Notes: generated by a model from the letters alone, not told the origin. A DNA stretch of 64,000 nucleotides from Aquimarina sp. AU474 (GCF_900312815.1 NZ_OMPE01000007.1:186001-250000), one strand, 5' to 3'. Numbered from the stretch's first letter, positions 51,811-61,087 are shown. Numbers and translations are program-made.

Positions 51811-52524
51811 TCATTTTTTGAGCAACAAAAAATTGAAACCACTTTGTTGTAGTGTATTGTATTTTTTAAGATCAAATTGATACAAATACGCTCCTTTTTT
51901 TGATGAAGACTTATCCTTCTCTGTGGTTTTATTTAATAAATCCAAGGAAAAAAATTTCTTTCTAAAGTTTCTTGTATCGAGTTTTTTCTGAAAAATTTCT
52001 TCATACAATGACTGTAGTTGCGGTATTGTAAACCTATGTGGTAATAACTCAAAACCAATAGGATAAAATTGCACTTTATGTCTTAAATGCTCTAAAGCAT
52101 CAACCACCATCTGATTATGATCCAGAACCAAACTAGGTAAACTATCTACGGCAAACCAAAATGCTCCATGTTGCTCTACCAATTCTTTATCATACTCTTC
52201 AATCTTTATTAAAGCATATTGAGAAATAGATACACAACGTGCTCCAGGATCGCGATCCACTTTAGAATATGTCTTCAACTCTTCCATAAAGATATCATCC
52301 AGCCCTGTAATCTCTTTTAATACTCGTTTTGCGGCCTCATTAGCATTTTCCTCTTCTTGAATAAAGCTTCCTATCAAAGACCATTCTCCTTTTAGAGGCT
52401 CAACTGCTCTTTTAAAAACTAATAGCTTAAGAACACCTTGATCAAAGCCAAAAATCACACAATCTACTGCTACAAATAGCCTTTCTCTACCTCTATACCA
52501 TTTATTCCCTTCTAGATTTTGCAT
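51811..52524 (-). CDS. NUDIX-type (NrtR/AraR-like) transcriptional regulator of galactose genes
   Basis: A 237-residue protein: a NUDIX fold (about 15-140) and a winged-helix C-terminal domain (about 160-235, PHRFTIPQLQSLYEEIFQ). The NUDIX box has lost catalytic residues (KRVLKEITGL where REUxEExGU is expected), as in sugar-sensing regulators of this type. It faces galK across 81 bases holding a perfect 25-bp inverted repeat with both -7 boxes, strongly suggesting it binds there. The longest frame starts at a TTG; the ATG at 52524 is used. A galactose-linked effector is inferred. Confidence 0.88.
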   Translation of the reverse strand: MQNLEGNKWYRGRERLFVAVDCVIFGFDQGVLKLLVFKRAVEPLKGEWSLIGSFIQEEENANEAAKRVLKEITGLDDIFMEELKTYSKVDRDPGARCVSISQYALIKIEEYDKELVEQHGAFWFAVDSLPSLVLDHNQMVVDALEHLRHKVQFYPIGFELLPHRFTIPQLQSLYEEIFQKKLDTRNFRKKFFSLDLLNKTTEKDKSSSKKGAYLYQFDLKKYNTLQQSGFNFLLLKK

Positions 52525-52537
52525 AAAATTCAAGTTG

Positions 52538-52592
52538 TTTTAAGACAAATATAATAAATGTAAAAAATACATTTATTATATTTGTCTTAAAA
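52538..52592. promoter_or_regulatory. Operator: perfect 25-bp inverted repeat with divergent promoters
   Basis: Left arm 52538-52562, AAAAA spacer, right arm 52568-52592, complementary over all 25 bases. Each arm contains TATATTTG (plus strand 52577-52584; minus strand 52546-52553), so bound regulator would cover the -7 elements of both galK and its own gene. Confidence 0.9.
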
Positions 52593-52605
52593 ATACTACT
52601 ATAGC

Positions 52606-53739
52606 ATGTTTACAAAAGACACTTTTGAACCTGAGCTAATGGTATCCTCCCCGGGAAGAATCAATTTTATGGGTGGGCATACGGATTATAATAATGGTTT
52701 TGTTTTACCAACGGCAATCGACAAAAAGATTAAGTTTAGTTTCAGGAAAAACAAAAGTGATTCTACGTGTAACTTTTACACCAAGGATTATGATAAGTCA
52801 TTTACTGTAAACCTGAACAACATTTCTCCTAGTAAAGAAAATTGGGAGAATTATATATTAGGCGTTCTTGACCAACTACAACAGAGGTCAGAAAAAATAA
52901 AAGGTTTTGACTGTATATTCGAAAGTGAATTAGCTATTGGTTCTGGTCTAAGCTCTTCTGCAGCTCTAGAATGCGGTATTGCTTACGGAATAAATGAATT
53001 ATTTAATTTAGGAATTTCAAAAAAAGACATTGTAATACTATGCAGAGATGCAGAACATAAGTACGTAGGTACAAAATGTGGACTTATGGATCAATATGCA
53101 TCCGTATTTAGCGAAACAGATAAAGTCCTATTTCTAGATTGCCAATCTATGCAGCATACGATGATTAATATGCATTTATCTGATTATAAGATCTTGATAC
53201 TAAATACTAATGTTTCTCATAACCTGTCTACAAGCGAATATAATATCCGTAGAGAACAATGCGAAAAGGGTGTTTCTATTATCCGCAAAACTTATCCTTC
53301 TGTTCTTTCACTTCGCGATGTTACATTAGAGATGCTTACAACTGTAAAAACTCAATTACCTACTGTGATTTTTGAGCGATGCCAATATATATTAGAAGAA
53401 AACAAAAGAGTTCTTGATGCCGTAACTTATCTAAAAAATAATAAAATAAAAGAATTCGCAAGTCTATTATATCTATGTCATGAAGGACTTAGACATAAAT
53501 ATGAAGTGAGTTGTCCCGAACTTGATTTTTTGGTTAATTACTCACTTAACAAAGAATATGTTCTTGGATCAAGAATGATGGGAGGAGGATTTGGTGGTTG
53601 TACTATTAACATTATCAAAAAAAATCATATCGATAATTACATAAACGAAGTAAGTATAGCCTATAAAAACCGATTCGATATAGAATTAAAAGCTTTTCAG
53701 GCTAACCCCAGCAAAGGTACTTCCCACAGCATTTCATAG
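52606..53739 (+). CDS. galK: Galactokinase
   Basis: A 377-residue GHMP kinase. The galactokinase signature PGRINFMGGHTDYNNGFVLP lies at about 16-35, the ATP loop is GSGLSSSAALE near 113-123, and MMGGGFGGCTINI near 325-337 is the third motif. It phosphorylates alpha-D-galactose at C1 with ATP (Leloir pathway). First gene of a galK-galT pair, and divergent from the NUDIX-type regulator. Leader of about 15 bases from the predicted transcription start. Confidence 0.96.
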   Translation: MFTKDTFEPELMVSSPGRINFMGGHTDYNNGFVLPTAIDKKIKFSFRKNKSDSTCNFYTKDYDKSFTVNLNNISPSKENWENYILGVLDQLQQRSEKIKGFDCIFESELAIGSGLSSSAALECGIAYGINELFNLGISKKDIVILCRDAEHKYVGTKCGLMDQYASVFSETDKVLFLDCQSMQHTMINMHLSDYKILILNTNVSHNLSTSEYNIRREQCEKGVSIIRKTYPSVLSLRDVTLEMLTTVKTQLPTVIFERCQYILEENKRVLDAVTYLKNNKIKEFASLLYLCHEGLRHKYEVSCPELDFLVNYSLNKEYVLGSRMMGGGFGGCTINIIKKNHIDNYINEVSIAYKNRFDIELKAFQANPSKGTSHSIS

Positions 53740-53781
53740 ATAAAAACCAATATTCAAATTTTTAATTTAAAAGATTTAAGA

Positions 53782-54810
53782 ATGAATGAAAATCCACATA
53801 GAAGATATAACATATTAACAGGAGAATGGGTATTGGTGTCACCACATAGAACCAAACGACCTTGGCAAGGAAAAACCGAAATCTCTTCTACCCAAAAAAG
53901 AGAATCCTATGATGAGAACTGTTACCTCTGCCCCGGAAATACAAGAGCTAGTGGTAGTTCAAATCCCAAATATACAAAGCCACACTCCTTTGTCAATGAT
54001 TTTTCGGCTTTGTTAGTTGATATCAAACAAGAAAACTATGAAGTTGGCTTATTAAAAGGTAAATCTGAAAGAGGTATTTGTAAAGTAGTATGTTTCTCTT
54101 CGGATCATTCGTTAACATTACCCTTAATGGCTGTAAATGACATACAAGATGTTATTCGTTTATGGAAAAAGGAATATATTGAATTGGGACAATTACCCTA
54201 CATCAATCATGTCCAAATTTTTGAAAATAAAGGAGATGTCATGGGGTGTAGTAATCCTCACCCACATGGCCAAATTTGGGCTCAAGAATCTATCCCGGAA
54301 GAAATTTTGAAAAAGACAAAACATTTTTCTGATTTTTGGAATAAAAACAACAAAAGTTTATTACAACAATACTTGGAGCAAGAACTTGAATTAAAAGAAC
54401 GAATTATTATCGAAAATCAACATTTTGTAGCCTTAACTCCGTATTGGGCTATCTGGCCATATGAAACAATGATTCTTCCGAAAAAACATCTAACTAACAT
54501 ATCCGAATTAAACAATGATGAAACATTGGCTCTTGCGGATATCATCAAAAAATTAACTACCAAATACGATAATTTATTCAAAACTAGTTTTCCATATTCG
54601 GCTGGAATTCATCAAGCACCTACCGATGGGCAAGAACATCAAGAATGGCACTTTCATATGTCTTTTTATCCACCTTTATTAAGATCATCAACTATTAAGA
54701 AATTTATGGTGGGGTATGAAATGTTTGCCGACCCACAAAGGGATATTACTGCCGAATTAGCTGCTAAAACTTTGGAATCTTTACCCGAAACACACTACAG
54801 TCAATCCTAA
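53782..54810 (+). CDS. galT: UDP-glucose-hexose-1-phosphate uridylyltransferase
   Basis: A 342-residue HIT-superfamily transferase. GEWVLVSPHRTKRPWQG near 14-30, zinc-binding CYLCPG near 47-52, and the active-site NPHPHGQIWAQ near 158-168 with the uridylylated His in HPH. It exchanges UMP between UDP-glucose and galactose 1-phosphate, the step after GalK. It follows galK by 42 bases. GalE and GalM are not in the window. Confidence 0.96.
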   Translation: MNENPHRRYNILTGEWVLVSPHRTKRPWQGKTEISSTQKRESYDENCYLCPGNTRASGSSNPKYTKPHSFVNDFSALLVDIKQENYEVGLLKGKSERGICKVVCFSSDHSLTLPLMAVNDIQDVIRLWKKEYIELGQLPYINHVQIFENKGDVMGCSNPHPHGQIWAQESIPEEILKKTKHFSDFWNKNNKSLLQQYLEQELELKERIIIENQHFVALTPYWAIWPYETMILPKKHLTNISELNNDETLALADIIKKLTTKYDNLFKTSFPYSAGIHQAPTDGQEHQEWHFHMSFYPPLLRSSTIKKFMVGYEMFADPQRDITAELAAKTLESLPETHYSQS

Positions 54811-54818
54811 TAGAAAAG

Positions 54819-54971
54819 TCACTCCTTTATTTTTTCAACATGCCCTAAGATGACTGTATATTCAGATTTAGAAGTTTTGGTAAGTCGATGTAGCTCGGTA
54901 CCATCTTTTTCAACAATAAAAAGATCTATATTATCTGTAATCGTATTAAGAAAATTCAAAGTACTGATCAT
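54819..54971 (-). CDS. Possible small protein of 50 residues
   Basis: ATG at 54971 to TGA at 54819: MISTLNFLNTITDNIDLFIV, then EKDGTELHRLTKTSKSEY and an IKE tail. Composition is protein-like and not A/T-driven. It ends nine bases past the galT stop, convergent. It could be a small gene or a remnant of a longer one. No family recognised. Confidence 0.35.
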   Translation of the reverse strand: MISTLNFLNTITDNIDLFIVEKDGTELHRLTKTSKSEYTVILGHVEKIKE

Positions 54972-55162
54972 TATGCGACCATGACACTTTAAAAATCCTG
55001 TAATAAATTATGAAGCATCAGGAAATGACATTTGAATACTCTCTCAATTAGGAACCTTATATTTTATATATTGATAAATTATCCCCTGAAAATTTATTAC
55101 GGTTTTACGCATTTTGAATTACAAATGATTTTGTAACTTTAAAAGATATATACCTTAAATCT

Positions 55163-57367
55163 ATGCCTTTCACTCTAAAGCAATTTGGGATTTTAACTGA
55201 AAAAACATTGCTTTTTCTTTTCATCATGAAAAAAGATGGACAAGTAATCGCTTTCAATAATAGATGTAAAGTATTATTCCCTAATGAATGTGATAGAATA
55301 AAGGGTAGGTACATTACTGATTTTGTTATTGATGAAGATGTTCCTATTTTTATTAAAACTATTTCAAAGTTATCTCTGGAGACCCCGATAGTTAATGAAT
55401 CTTTTACTTTTCCTTTAAGTAAAACCGGTGTATTATCCTTAAAATTTGATTTCACATTGCATAATGATTTGGTTTATGTTACAGGAATAGACACTACTGA
55501 AGAATATAAAGAGCACAGAGCCTTAATAACGATTTCTAAACTTACCAAAACTGGAGCTTGGTATTTTGATGTTATGAACCAAGAAATGTATTGGACCAAA
55601 GGGTGCTATCTCATCAAAGAACTTGATCCTGATACACCTATGACGAGAGATCTTGGGGCCAGTTTTTATCCCAAAGAATCTAGAGATCGAGTTGAAAATT
55701 ACTTGAGTACATTAATCCAAAATAAAGAACCTTATGAGTATACAGAAAAGATAATAACTCATAAAGGAAATGAAAAATGGATAAAAGTTGTTGCACAACC
55801 AGTCATCTATAGAAACGAAGTGGTTTATGTGAACGGAACCATTGCGGATATTACTGATCGCCATAATTATGTAGAAAAATTAAAATACAATGAAGAAACA
55901 AAGCATCTAGCTTTAAAAGGTATACAATCTGGATTATTTGATCATTTTATTGATAAAAAAGAAGTTTTTTATAGTGAGGCCTTTAAAAAAATGCTTGGAT
56001 TACCCTTAGATACTCATATTGTTCCTGAGCAGGAATTTAGAGAAATGATACACCCTGATGATATTGACAAAGCCTTAAAAAAGCATAAAAATAATTTAGA
56101 AAAAGACGGGAATCATTATCATAATCAATATCGTCTTCGAGGAAAAAAAGGAAAATATCGATTTTATGAAGTTCATGGATTTAAAAGAAAAAATGAAAAA
56201 GGAGAAACGGTAAGAATGGTTGGAAACTTGATTGACGTTCACCAAAAGAAGCTAAGTAAAAAAACCATTGAAGAAAGTAAAAAGAGACTTATAGCAATGG
56301 TTAATAATGGTATGGATTATATCATTTTATTAAATACCAAAGGAGAAATTTTGATGGCAGATGAGGATTCATTAAAAATAATTAAACGTGATTTTGATGT
56401 AGATCCAACAGGATCTACTTCCCTATTTATTGATGTAATGCCCGTTAACTTTAAACCATCTTTTGCTGATAATTTTAATGAAGCTTTAAAAGGGAATACA
56501 ATAAAAAAAGAAATTGAAAGAGTAACTCATAATGGAACCAATCAATGGTTAGAAACAAAGTATATTCCTATTCTGGATGATGCATCAAAAGTGGATTCTG
56601 TTTTAATCACTTTTCATGATATTACCGAGGAGAAACTTGCAGAACTAGCAATTAAACAAGCCCATATCAAAGAACATGAATTAAGCGAATTAAAATCAAA
56701 TATTTTATCAAACCTTAGTCATGAGATAAGAACACCATTAAATGGAATTATTGCTATTAGTACGCTCCTTCAAACTGAAGAAAATCCAGAAGAACGTATT
56801 AAATTAACGGAGTATCTTAAAGAAAGTCAAGATCGACTATTTGATACTCTTAACACCTTGGGAGGTTTTAGTGAAATAGAAAGTATTCAAAAAAACCTTA
56901 ATTATTCTGAACTAGACATCAATTATGTAGTAGAAACTTCGTTTAGAGAATACAGGCATCTTGCTAATGCAAAAAAATTAGAGTACACTTTGGACCTTGA
57001 TGAATCCTGCCCACAAGCCTCTATAGATGAAAATCTTTTTAATACTGCCCTTAATAATATCATACATAATGCTATAAAATATACTATCGACGGAAGCGTA
57101 CAAGTAAAAATTAAAACCAAGCGATCTAAAAAAAATATTTATATTTATATTATAGATACTGGTATAGGTATCGATAAAGATAACTATCAAAAAATATTTG
57201 ACCCTTTTGTACAAGAGAGTATTGGTTTTAGTCGAAAGTATGAAGGAACAGGTATGGGCCTTAGCCTTTCTAAAAGATACATAGAGATCTTAGGAGGTAG
57301 TATTAAGGTAAAAAGTAAGTTAGGAAAAGGTACAGAGTTTATAATTATAATTCCAAAATGCGTATGA
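55163..57367 (+). CDS. PAS-domain sensor histidine kinase, cytoplasmic
   Basis: A 734-residue kinase with no signal or membrane segments. It has a leading PAS-like region (1-110), then about three PAS/PAC units (around 130-235, 245-355 and 375-490; PAC-type endings such as VYVNGTIADITDRH), HisKA with His in SNLSHEIRTPLNGII near 515, and HATPase_c (NNIIHNAIKYTIDGSV and GTGMGLSLSKRYIEIL). Multiple PAS domains suggest soluble ligand or redox/light sensing. It overlaps the response regulator gene by 10 bases, so these are partners. Confidence 0.92.
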   Translation: MPFTLKQFGILTEKTLLFLFIMKKDGQVIAFNNRCKVLFPNECDRIKGRYITDFVIDEDVPIFIKTISKLSLETPIVNESFTFPLSKTGVLSLKFDFTLHNDLVYVTGIDTTEEYKEHRALITISKLTKTGAWYFDVMNQEMYWTKGCYLIKELDPDTPMTRDLGASFYPKESRDRVENYLSTLIQNKEPYEYTEKIITHKGNEKWIKVVAQPVIYRNEVVYVNGTIADITDRHNYVEKLKYNEETKHLALKGIQSGLFDHFIDKKEVFYSEAFKKMLGLPLDTHIVPEQEFREMIHPDDIDKALKKHKNNLEKDGNHYHNQYRLRGKKGKYRFYEVHGFKRKNEKGETVRMVGNLIDVHQKKLSKKTIEESKKRLIAMVNNGMDYIILLNTKGEILMADEDSLKIIKRDFDVDPTGSTSLFIDVMPVNFKPSFADNFNEALKGNTIKKEIERVTHNGTNQWLETKYIPILDDASKVDSVLITFHDITEEKLAELAIKQAHIKEHELSELKSNILSNLSHEIRTPLNGIIAISTLLQTEENPEERIKLTEYLKESQDRLFDTLNTLGGFSEIESIQKNLNYSELDINYVVETSFREYRHLANAKKLEYTLDLDESCPQASIDENLFNTALNNIIHNAIKYTIDGSVQVKIKTKRSKKNIYIYIIDTGIGIDKDNYQKIFDPFVQESIGFSRKYEGTGMGLSLSKRYIEILGGSIKVKSKLGKGTEFIIIIPKCV

Positions 57368-57732
57368 ATGTACTCTACGTTGAAGACAATAAAATAAATG
57401 CAATGGTTATGGATAAAATGTTATCCAAGAGTAATTCTAATGTTATTATTGCAGAAAACGGTTCACAAGCTTTAAAAGTAGTCAAAGAAAAAACTCTTGA
57501 TCTAATTCTTGTTGATATAAATCTTGGACTAAATCAGATGGACGGTTGCGAACTACTACAGCGGTTTCGAAAACTAGACATTCTAAATAGTATTCCTGTT
57601 TTTGCGGTTACCGCGTATGCCATGCCCGGAGATGAACAACGTTTTATCGACTTAGGTTTTGATAAATACTTTTCTAAACCAGTAAATTTTGACAAGTTAT
57701 TGGCAGTTATTTCTGCGATAGGTGTAAGTTAA
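57358..57732 (+). CDS. Single-domain response regulator
   Basis: A 124-residue receiver domain. Acidic pocket in YVEDNKINA, phospho-acceptor Asp in LILVDINLGLNQMDG near 50-64, Thr/Ala in FAVTAYAMPGDEQ, and Lys in FSKPVNFDKLL near 104. No output domain, so it would signal through phosphotransfer or protein binding. Its start lies inside the end of the PAS kinase gene. A Crp/Fnr regulator gene follows after 67 bases. Confidence 0.92.
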   Translation: MRMNVLYVEDNKINAMVMDKMLSKSNSNVIIAENGSQALKVVKEKTLDLILVDINLGLNQMDGCELLQRFRKLDILNSIPVFAVTAYAMPGDEQRFIDLGFDKYFSKPVNFDKLLAVISAIGVS

Positions 57733-57799
57733 GGATATCATTACGTATTCTCTCTCTTTTATTTTTCAAATGACTACACTATAGTTAGTAATATTTAAA

Positions 57800-58363
57800 A
57801 TGACACATCCCTTAAGACAACATATAGAAGAGATCATCAGTCTTACTGATGAAGAATTCGAATTTATTCTAAGTCATTTTCAACAAATCAAAAAACGTAA
57901 GCATCAGTATGTTGTACAGGAAGGGGAAATTGTTAACAAAGAATACTGGATCGTAAAAGGGTGTTTAAAAAGCTATTTTATTGATGATAATGGAAAAGAG
58001 CATATACTTCAATTTGGTATGGAAAACTGGTGGATTACCGATTATGAATCTTTCGTAAAACAAACTAAGTCTAAAACATCTATAGATTGTATAGAAGATA
58101 GTGAGTTGTTGTATATAACTTTTGAAAATCGAGAAATACTTACAGCCAAAATGCACAAAATGGAGCGTTTTTGGGCAAAAAAAAGTAAAATCGGTCGGAT
58201 TGCCCTCCAAAACAGGGTTTTATCATTATTAAAGAACTCTACTAAGGAGCAATATGATGCACTTCTCAACCAGTACCCTAAACTCTTTCAGCGCGTTCCT
58301 AAAAAAATGATTGCCGCGTATTTAGGTGTTTCTAGAGAAACACTTAGTAGACTAGATTCTTAA
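57800..58363 (+). CDS. Crp/Fnr-family transcriptional regulator
   Basis: A 187-residue regulator. The N-terminal cyclic-nucleotide-binding-like barrel (about 25-120, with VVQEGEIVNKEYWIVKGCLK and FGMENWWITDYESFV) is followed by a dimer helix and a C-terminal HTH ending KKMIAAYLGVSRETLSRLDS. The effector-binding arginine and serine of true CRP are not evident, so another ligand or none is likely. A TGTGA-N6-TCACT site lies right after it, upstream of the tautomerase operon, probably its target. Confidence 0.9.
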   Translation: MTHPLRQHIEEIISLTDEEFEFILSHFQQIKKRKHQYVVQEGEIVNKEYWIVKGCLKSYFIDDNGKEHILQFGMENWWITDYESFVKQTKSKTSIDCIEDSELLYITFENREILTAKMHKMERFWAKKSKIGRIALQNRVLSLLKNSTKEQYDALLNQYPKLFQRVPKKMIAAYLGVSRETLSRLDS

Positions 58364-58388
58364 CTCCATCACTTCTATTTTTAAGTAA

Positions 58389-58416
58389 TGTGATATACAT
58401 CACTTCAAAGAAGTGA
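58389..58416 (+). promoter_or_regulatory. CRP-like operator with overlapping inverted repeat
   Basis: TGTGA-TATACA-TCACT (58389-58404) is close to the CRP consensus TGTGA-N6-TCACA. It overlaps TCACTTC-AAA-GAAGTGA (58400-58416), so three GTGA/TCAC half-sites lie in 28 bases, 68 bases before the tautomerase ATG. Confidence 0.65.
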
Positions 58417-58483
58417 CAAACCTCCTTCCTAATATTTTCATTTCAAATCATCTTTGTATAACTATTAATTTAATAAAAAAGTT

Positions 58484-58678
58484 ATGCCATACATTAATAT
58501 TAAGGTTACTGACGAACAAGTGACGAAAGAGCAAAAACGTCAATTAATAGAGGGAGCTACCCAGCTCGTTGTTGACGTACTTGACAAAAACCCAAAAACA
58601 ACTCATGTGGTTATTGAAGAAATACCAATCGAAAACTGGGGAGTTAATGGAACACAATATCTAGGAACCGAAAAATAA
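58484..58678 (+). CDS. 4-oxalocrotonate tautomerase-family protein
   Basis: A 64-residue tautomerase-superfamily subunit (MPYINIKVTDEQVTKEQKRQ, then LIEGATQLVVDVL). Pro2, which becomes the N-terminal catalytic proline after Met removal, is present. Members isomerise enol/keto acids; the length suits a hexameric 4-OT. First gene of an operon with an SDR and an NTF2-like gene, downstream of the CRP-like site. The natural substrate is unknown. Confidence 0.9.
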   Translation: MPYINIKVTDEQVTKEQKRQLIEGATQLVVDVLDKNPKTTHVVIEEIPIENWGVNGTQYLGTEK

Positions 58679-58682
58679 AAAA

Positions 58683-59426
58683 ATGAAAAATAAAACAGTT
58701 ATTATTACAGGTGCTTCTACCGGAATCGGAAAAGAAATTGCTAAGTACTTTATAGCTCGAGAAAGTAATGTTATTATGAACTCTTCTAATGAAGTGAACT
58801 TAAAACAAGCTTATGAACAACTAGGCAAACCTGCTAATGCTATGTACTTAGCTGGAGATATCAGCAAACAAGAAACAGGGCAAAAACTTGTGAATTTGGC
58901 CTTAGAAAAATTCAAATCCGTAGATGTTTTGATCAATAATGCAGGTATATTTTCCCCCAAACCTTTTTTAGACGTTGAAGAAAGTGAATTAGATCTGTAT
59001 TGGAATGTAAACCTAAAAGGAACATATTTTACATCTCAAGCGGTCATCCCTCAAATGATAAAACAGCAAAATGGTGCTATAATAAACATAGGAACCGTTT
59101 TAGTAGATCATGCTATTGATGGATTTCCAGCAACTGCTCCTTTAACAAGTAAAGGCGCTATACATTCTTTAACTAGACAATTAGCCGCAGAATTTGGAAA
59201 AAACAATATAAAAGTAAATACCATAGCTCCGGGGATAATAAGAAGTCCACTACAAGGAAAAATCGGTATTGAAGATGCTGATAGCTTGGCAGCATTACAT
59301 TTATTAAATAGAATTGGAGAAGCAAACGAAATTGCTGAAGCTGCATACTATTTGGCAACAGCCAATTTCGTAACAGGAGAAACTATTAACGTAGCAGGCG
59401 GGCATACCGTTGGGCATGCAATCTAA
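58683..59426 (+). CDS. SDR-family protein lacking the catalytic Tyr
   Basis: A 247-residue short-chain dehydrogenase fold. The cofactor motif is TGASTGIGKE at about 9-18 and NNAGIF near 85-90, with a C-terminal NVAGGHTVGHAI. The usual YxxxK is PLTSK at 153-157: Lys is kept, Tyr is Pro. The catalytic Ser region reads INIGTVL without Ser. So it may be a non-classical SDR with another acid, or a binding protein. It follows the tautomerase by four bases. Confidence 0.88.
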   Translation: MKNKTVIITGASTGIGKEIAKYFIARESNVIMNSSNEVNLKQAYEQLGKPANAMYLAGDISKQETGQKLVNLALEKFKSVDVLINNAGIFSPKPFLDVEESELDLYWNVNLKGTYFTSQAVIPQMIKQQNGAIINIGTVLVDHAIDGFPATAPLTSKGAIHSLTRQLAAEFGKNNIKVNTIAPGIIRSPLQGKIGIEDADSLAALHLLNRIGEANEIAEAAYYLATANFVTGETINVAGGHTVGHAI

Positions 59427-59437
59427 AAAAACAAACT

Positions 59438-59806
59438 ATGTATAAAGAGAATATAAAAGAAATTGAGAGTTTAATTATCCGTTATTTTGAGGGAATCTTT
59501 CATGGAGACACAATCAAACTTGAAACTTGTTTTCATGAAAATGTATATATCTATGGAGATATCAAAGGTGTCGATTATACCAAAAGTATTAATGAATATC
59601 TTGAAGGAGTAAAAAGTAGGCAAAGCCCTAAAGATTTGAAAGAAACATTAAAAATGAAAATTATAGGAATCGATATTATGGGCAAAATCGCCATGGTAAA
59701 ATTGCATGTGCCTATGTTGGGGTATAACTATTACGATTATTTATCCTTAACAAAAATAGATGATAATTGGAAAATTGTAAATAAGATTTTTACCCATGTA
59801 GAATAA
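59438..59806 (+). CDS. NTF2-like (SnoaL-like) protein
   Basis: A 122-residue cone-shaped NTF2-fold protein: an N-terminal helix pair (IKEIESLIIRYFEGIFHGDT), DxxxLxxCFHENVYIYGDI, and late beta strands with MVKLHVPMLGYNYYDYLSLT and NWKIVNKIFTH. Such proteins are small-molecule isomerases, hydrolases or binders. Third gene of the tautomerase-SDR operon; it ends at a strong terminator. Substrate unknown. Confidence 0.88.
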   Translation: MYKENIKEIESLIIRYFEGIFHGDTIKLETCFHENVYIYGDIKGVDYTKSINEYLEGVKSRQSPKDLKETLKMKIIGIDIMGKIAMVKLHVPMLGYNYYDYLSLTKIDDNWKIVNKIFTHVE

Positions 59807-59833
59807 ATAAACAAACAGTTACTAAGAATGTAT

Positions 59834-59877
59834 AAAAGTAATAGCAGTACGAATCGATTCGTACCGCTATTACTTTT
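59834..59877. terminator. Long bidirectional terminator
   Basis: Stem AAAAGTAATAGC paired with GCTATTACTTTT, continued after one A-C mismatch by GTACGAAT/ATTCGTAC (loop CG). Lies between convergent NTF2-like and helicase genes. Confidence 0.88.
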
Positions 59878-59890
59878 ATTTTAAATTATA

Positions 59891-61000
59891 TTATCTAATT
59901 TGGGCAAACTTTATACCCAATTCTTTTTCTAGGTCTCGAATTACTTTGACTTCTAATTTTGTGATTAAAGCCAATGATATACCTGTTTTCCCAGCTCTAG
60001 CTGTTCTACCACTTCTATGTGTATAATAATCTACTTGATCGGGTAATTGGTAGTGAATCACAAAAGATAAATTTGCAACATCTATCCCTCTAGCGGCTAC
60101 ATCGGTGGAAACCAATAAACGTAACGTTTTATTTCTAAATGCGCGCATCACTTTATCCCTTTCTTTTTGAGTCATTTCTCCTTCTAATAGGCCAACATCA
60201 TAGTTTTTGGCTTTTAATTGCTTAGAAAGTGTTCGGGCGGCTACTTTAGTTTTCGTAAAAATTATACCTCTATTATCCTTCTCCGTTTTAAGAAAATATG
60301 TTAATGTATCTAATTTACTGGATTCATCACCTACCACAAATTGGTGATCAATTCCTTTATTTACGGCATCATCCTTATCTATTGTTACTCGCTCTGCATT
60401 TTTATGAACATAATCATTAATAATATCATTCAAAGAATGTGGTATTGTAGCCGAAAAAAGCCAAACGTTTCTGTATCCTTTAGTTTTGCTCAATATAGTA
60501 GTAAGATCTTTTTTAAACCCCATGCTCAACATTTCATCAGCCTCATCCATTATCAATGTATCAATTTTAGAAATATCTACTACTTTTCTTTCTATCAAAT
60601 CAATAAGTCTTCCAGGTGTAGCAACAATTATATGAGTAGGTCTATTTAATCTCGAAATTTGTATTTCAATCTTTTCTCCTCCGTAAACTGATTCGGTAAA
60701 AATTTTATCAGTGTACTTCGTAAATTTAAAAAGTTGTTTTGCTATTTGTTGACCAAGCTCTCTTGTAGGGGCTAAAATTAAAGCTTGGATATGTTTTTTA
60801 TTCGTATCTATTCGTGACAACAAAGGAATCCCAAAGGCAGCAGTTTTACCAGTTCCAGTCTGGGCTTTACCAATAAAATCAGTTTGATTATTCATAAGAA
60901 CAGGTATTGCCTGTTCTTGGATTTTGGTAGGAGTTATAATTCCCATTTCTTTAAGACCTTTATTAAGATCTTTAGGTACTCCTAATTCTAAAAATGTCAT
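59891..61000 (-). CDS. DEAD-box ATP-dependent RNA helicase
   Basis: A 369-residue minimal helicase core. Q motif TPTKIQEQAIPVL near 24-36, motif I AQTGTGKTAAFG, Ia PTRELGQQ, II DEAD (IMDEADEM), III SAT, V STDVAARGIDV and VI HRSGRTARAGKTG near the C-terminus. It lacks the basic extension after motif VI seen in RhlE, DbpA and CsdA types, ending about 20 residues later. It unwinds short RNA duplexes in ribosome assembly or cold adaptation. Single-gene unit. Confidence 0.95.
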   Translation of the reverse strand: MTFLELGVPKDLNKGLKEMGIITPTKIQEQAIPVLMNNQTDFIGKAQTGTGKTAAFGIPLLSRIDTNKKHIQALILAPTRELGQQIAKQLFKFTKYTDKIFTESVYGGEKIEIQISRLNRPTHIIVATPGRLIDLIERKVVDISKIDTLIMDEADEMLSMGFKKDLTTILSKTKGYRNVWLFSATIPHSLNDIINDYVHKNAERVTIDKDDAVNKGIDHQFVVGDESSKLDTLTYFLKTEKDNRGIIFTKTKVAARTLSKQLKAKNYDVGLLEGEMTQKERDKVMRAFRNKTLRLLVSTDVAARGIDVANLSFVIHYQLPDQVDYYTHRSGRTARAGKTGISLALITKLEVKVIRDLEKELGIKFAQIR

Positions 61001-61087
61001 AATTGCCAGATTTAAGCTGCAAAAGTAATTGAATAAATCAATAACCCGTCTTAATCTACCAAATAAGTAACATCAGTAAATCTTATT

